The position numbers and the translations under genes were made by a program. Positions 60,789-61,827 of a stretch of 61,827 bases of DNA are shown piece by piece; the stretch's first letter is position 1, and every line of letters starts with the position of its first letter. The notes below the pieces were generated by a model. That model searched no databases. It worked only from the letters and a program-made list of their open reading frames with translations, and was not told the DNA's origin. The stretch is from JBAZOO01 sp041648735. GTDB taxonomy: Bacteria > Verrucomicrobiota > Lentisphaeria > Oligosphaerales > CAITYL01. The stretch covers positions 1 through 61,827 of the forward strand of contig JBAZOO010000023.1 of NCBI GenBank assembly GCA_041648735.1. The letters are read 5' to 3'.

Positions 60789-61673
60789 ATGAGCAATGGC
60801 GCCGACACCCCCCGCGCCCGGCTGTGGCGCGCGCTCAAGCGGCGGCCGGCGGCCCTGGCCGCCCTGGCGCTGGTGGCGGCCTACCTCGCCCTCGCGGCGG
60901 GCAGTTGGGCAACCTTGGCGGCCGCCCGGCTCGCCGGCCGCGAGCCGCTGACCGAACGGCAGGAGCTGGACGCCCGCCTGCAGCCGCCCTCGGCCCGCCA
61001 CTGGTTCGGCACCGACTACCTGGGACGCGACGTCTTCTGGCGCACCCTCGCCGGCGCCAAGACCGCCGTCACCGTCGGCCTGCTCGCCGGCGGCATCAGC
61101 CTCGCCGTCGGCGTCACCCTTGGCGCCCTTGGCGGCACCTTCGGCGGCCGGACCGACGCGGTGGTCATGTGGCTCTACAGCACCTTCGCCGCCATGCCCA
61201 CCCTGCTCTTCATCCTCGCCTTCGCCCTGCTCATCGGCCGCGGGATCGGCGCCGTCTACATCGGCATCGGCCTGACCAGTTGGGTCGGGCTCTGCCGGGT
61301 CATCCGCGCCGAATGCCTGCGCCTGCGGGACCTGCCCTACATCCAGGCCGCCCGCAGCCAAGGCATCCCGCCGCTGCGCATCCTCTGGCGGCACCTGCTG
61401 CCCAACACCTTCCATCTGATCATCGTCTTCTTCGCCCTGCGCTTCAGCACCGCGGTCATGACCGAGGTCATCGTCTCCTTCCTCGGCCTCGGCGTCCAAC
61501 TGGAGCCGAGCTGGGGGGTGATGATCGCCGAGGGGAAGGAACGCCTCTGGCAGGGGGCCTGGTGGGAAATGGCCGCCGCCACCGCCGCCATCTCCGGCCT
61601 GGTCCTGGCCCTCAACCTGCTCGGCGACAGCTTGCGCGACCTCCTCGACCCGCACCTGGCGGAAAGCGTGTGA
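60789..61673 (+). CDS. Oligopeptide/dipeptide ABC transporter permease (OppC/DppC type)
   Basis: This 294-residue inner-membrane protein has an N-terminal helix (about 20-45), a periplasmic segment with WFGTDYLGRDVFWRTLAGA typical of OppC, five further helices and the EAA loop IQAARSQGIPPLRILWRHLLPN that docks the ATPase. It imports peptides or related solutes with an OppB-type partner, a binding protein and ATPases, none of which is in the window. They may lie just beyond the right edge, or this gene may be an orphan. Confidence 0.88.
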   Translation: MSNGADTPRARLWRALKRRPAALAALALVAAYLALAAGSWATLAAARLAGREPLTERQELDARLQPPSARHWFGTDYLGRDVFWRTLAGAKTAVTVGLLAGGISLAVGVTLGALGGTFGGRTDAVVMWLYSTFAAMPTLLFILAFALLIGRGIGAVYIGIGLTSWVGLCRVIRAECLRLRDLPYIQAARSQGIPPLRILWRHLLPNTFHLIIVFFALRFSTAVMTEVIVSFLGLGVQLEPSWGVMIAEGKERLWQGAWWEMAAATAAISGLVLALNLLGDSLRDLLDPHLAESV

Positions 61674-61727
61674 GGGGGGGCGGTCTCCCCAACGGCCCAA
61701 CCTAGCCCAACTTTGACAAATGGGTCT

Positions 61728-61747
61728 CGGGGAAAATATTTTCCCCG
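61728..61747. terminator. 20-bp perfect palindrome after the permease gene
   Basis: CGGGGAAAATATTTTCCCCG can form an 8-bp stem with a 4-base loop. It lies 55 bp after the permease stop, without a T-run. A TTGACA at 61713-61718 precedes it by 16 bp from AATATT, so the same bases could also be a promoter with an overlapping operator. The last 80 bp of the window are AT-rich and show no gene. Confidence 0.4.
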
Positions 61748-61827
61748 CACGGCCCCCATTTCCGTCGTGCGTAAAATTGGCAAATCCTTCTTTGTAGTTA
61801 CTATCAATTATTTGAAAAGTCTGGCGG

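Noticed and set aside
61337..61807. Minus-strand frame of 156 codons at the right edge
   Set aside because: It is mostly antisense to the peptide permease gene; the part beyond the permease has no ribosome site or known motif.

Overview
The window is about 62 kb of GC-rich bacterial DNA with very strong C/G preference at third codon positions. It encodes a Gram-negative type cell: MurE carries the meso-diaminopimelate signature DNPR, and secreted proteins have Sec signal peptides. The EF-Tu switch I region is aberrant, with the usual RGITI reading KILTI. That variant, the ebo-type genes and the many palindromic intergenic repeats point to the PVC superphylum, perhaps Lentisphaerota, Kiritimatiellota or a relative. 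No rRNA gene is present, so this placement is an inference.

Layout. 1-316: a duplicated 137-bp intergenic repeat. 317-25196, all on the minus strand: the core information-processing block, read from high to low coordinates as rpsA; then tRNA-Thr, tuf, rpmG, tRNA-Trp, secE, nusG, rplK, rplA, rplJ, rplL, rpoB, rpoC; a structured gap; then rpsL, rpsG, fusA, rpsJ, rplC, rplD, rplW, rplB, rpsS. The S10 cluster stops at rpsS with a 14-bp hairpin and gives way to pheA, hisC and a C45-family hydrolase. 25398-35379: an ABC exporter, an MFS transporter, a 1,428-residue secreted repeat protein of unknown function, a small secreted coiled-coil protein and rmuC. 35589-46803, plus strand: a soluble NqrF-like reductase, an unknown Cys-cluster protein, then cell-wall genes (ftsW, murG, ftsI, murE) interrupted by a metal permease, a dTDP-glucose dehydratase and argC. 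46981-52177, minus strand: an aminotransferase, serA and lexA, separated by two long repeat-filled spacers. 52452-56873, plus strand: an unknown protein divergent from lexA, queE, proA, tlyA and a DUF4870-like membrane protein. 56952-60549, minus strand: eboE, eboD and a secreted protein. 60789-61673: an oligopeptide ABC permease.

Working together: the minus-strand block makes the translation and transcription machinery. The ftsW/murG/ftsI/murE genes build septal peptidoglycan. pheA, hisC, serA, proA and argC are scattered amino-acid biosynthesis genes. Probable sigma70-type promoters (TTGNNN, 16-17 bp, TANNNT) can be read in front of many transcription units.

Most notable for follow-up: the giant Trp/Pro-rich repeat protein; a densely structured 264-nt region between rpoC and rpsL with its own promoter; a highly iterated 11-bp palindrome (GCGGASTCCGC, 12 copies, none in the ribosomal block); and a murE whose start lies between a 7-bp microsatellite and an 18-C homopolymer.
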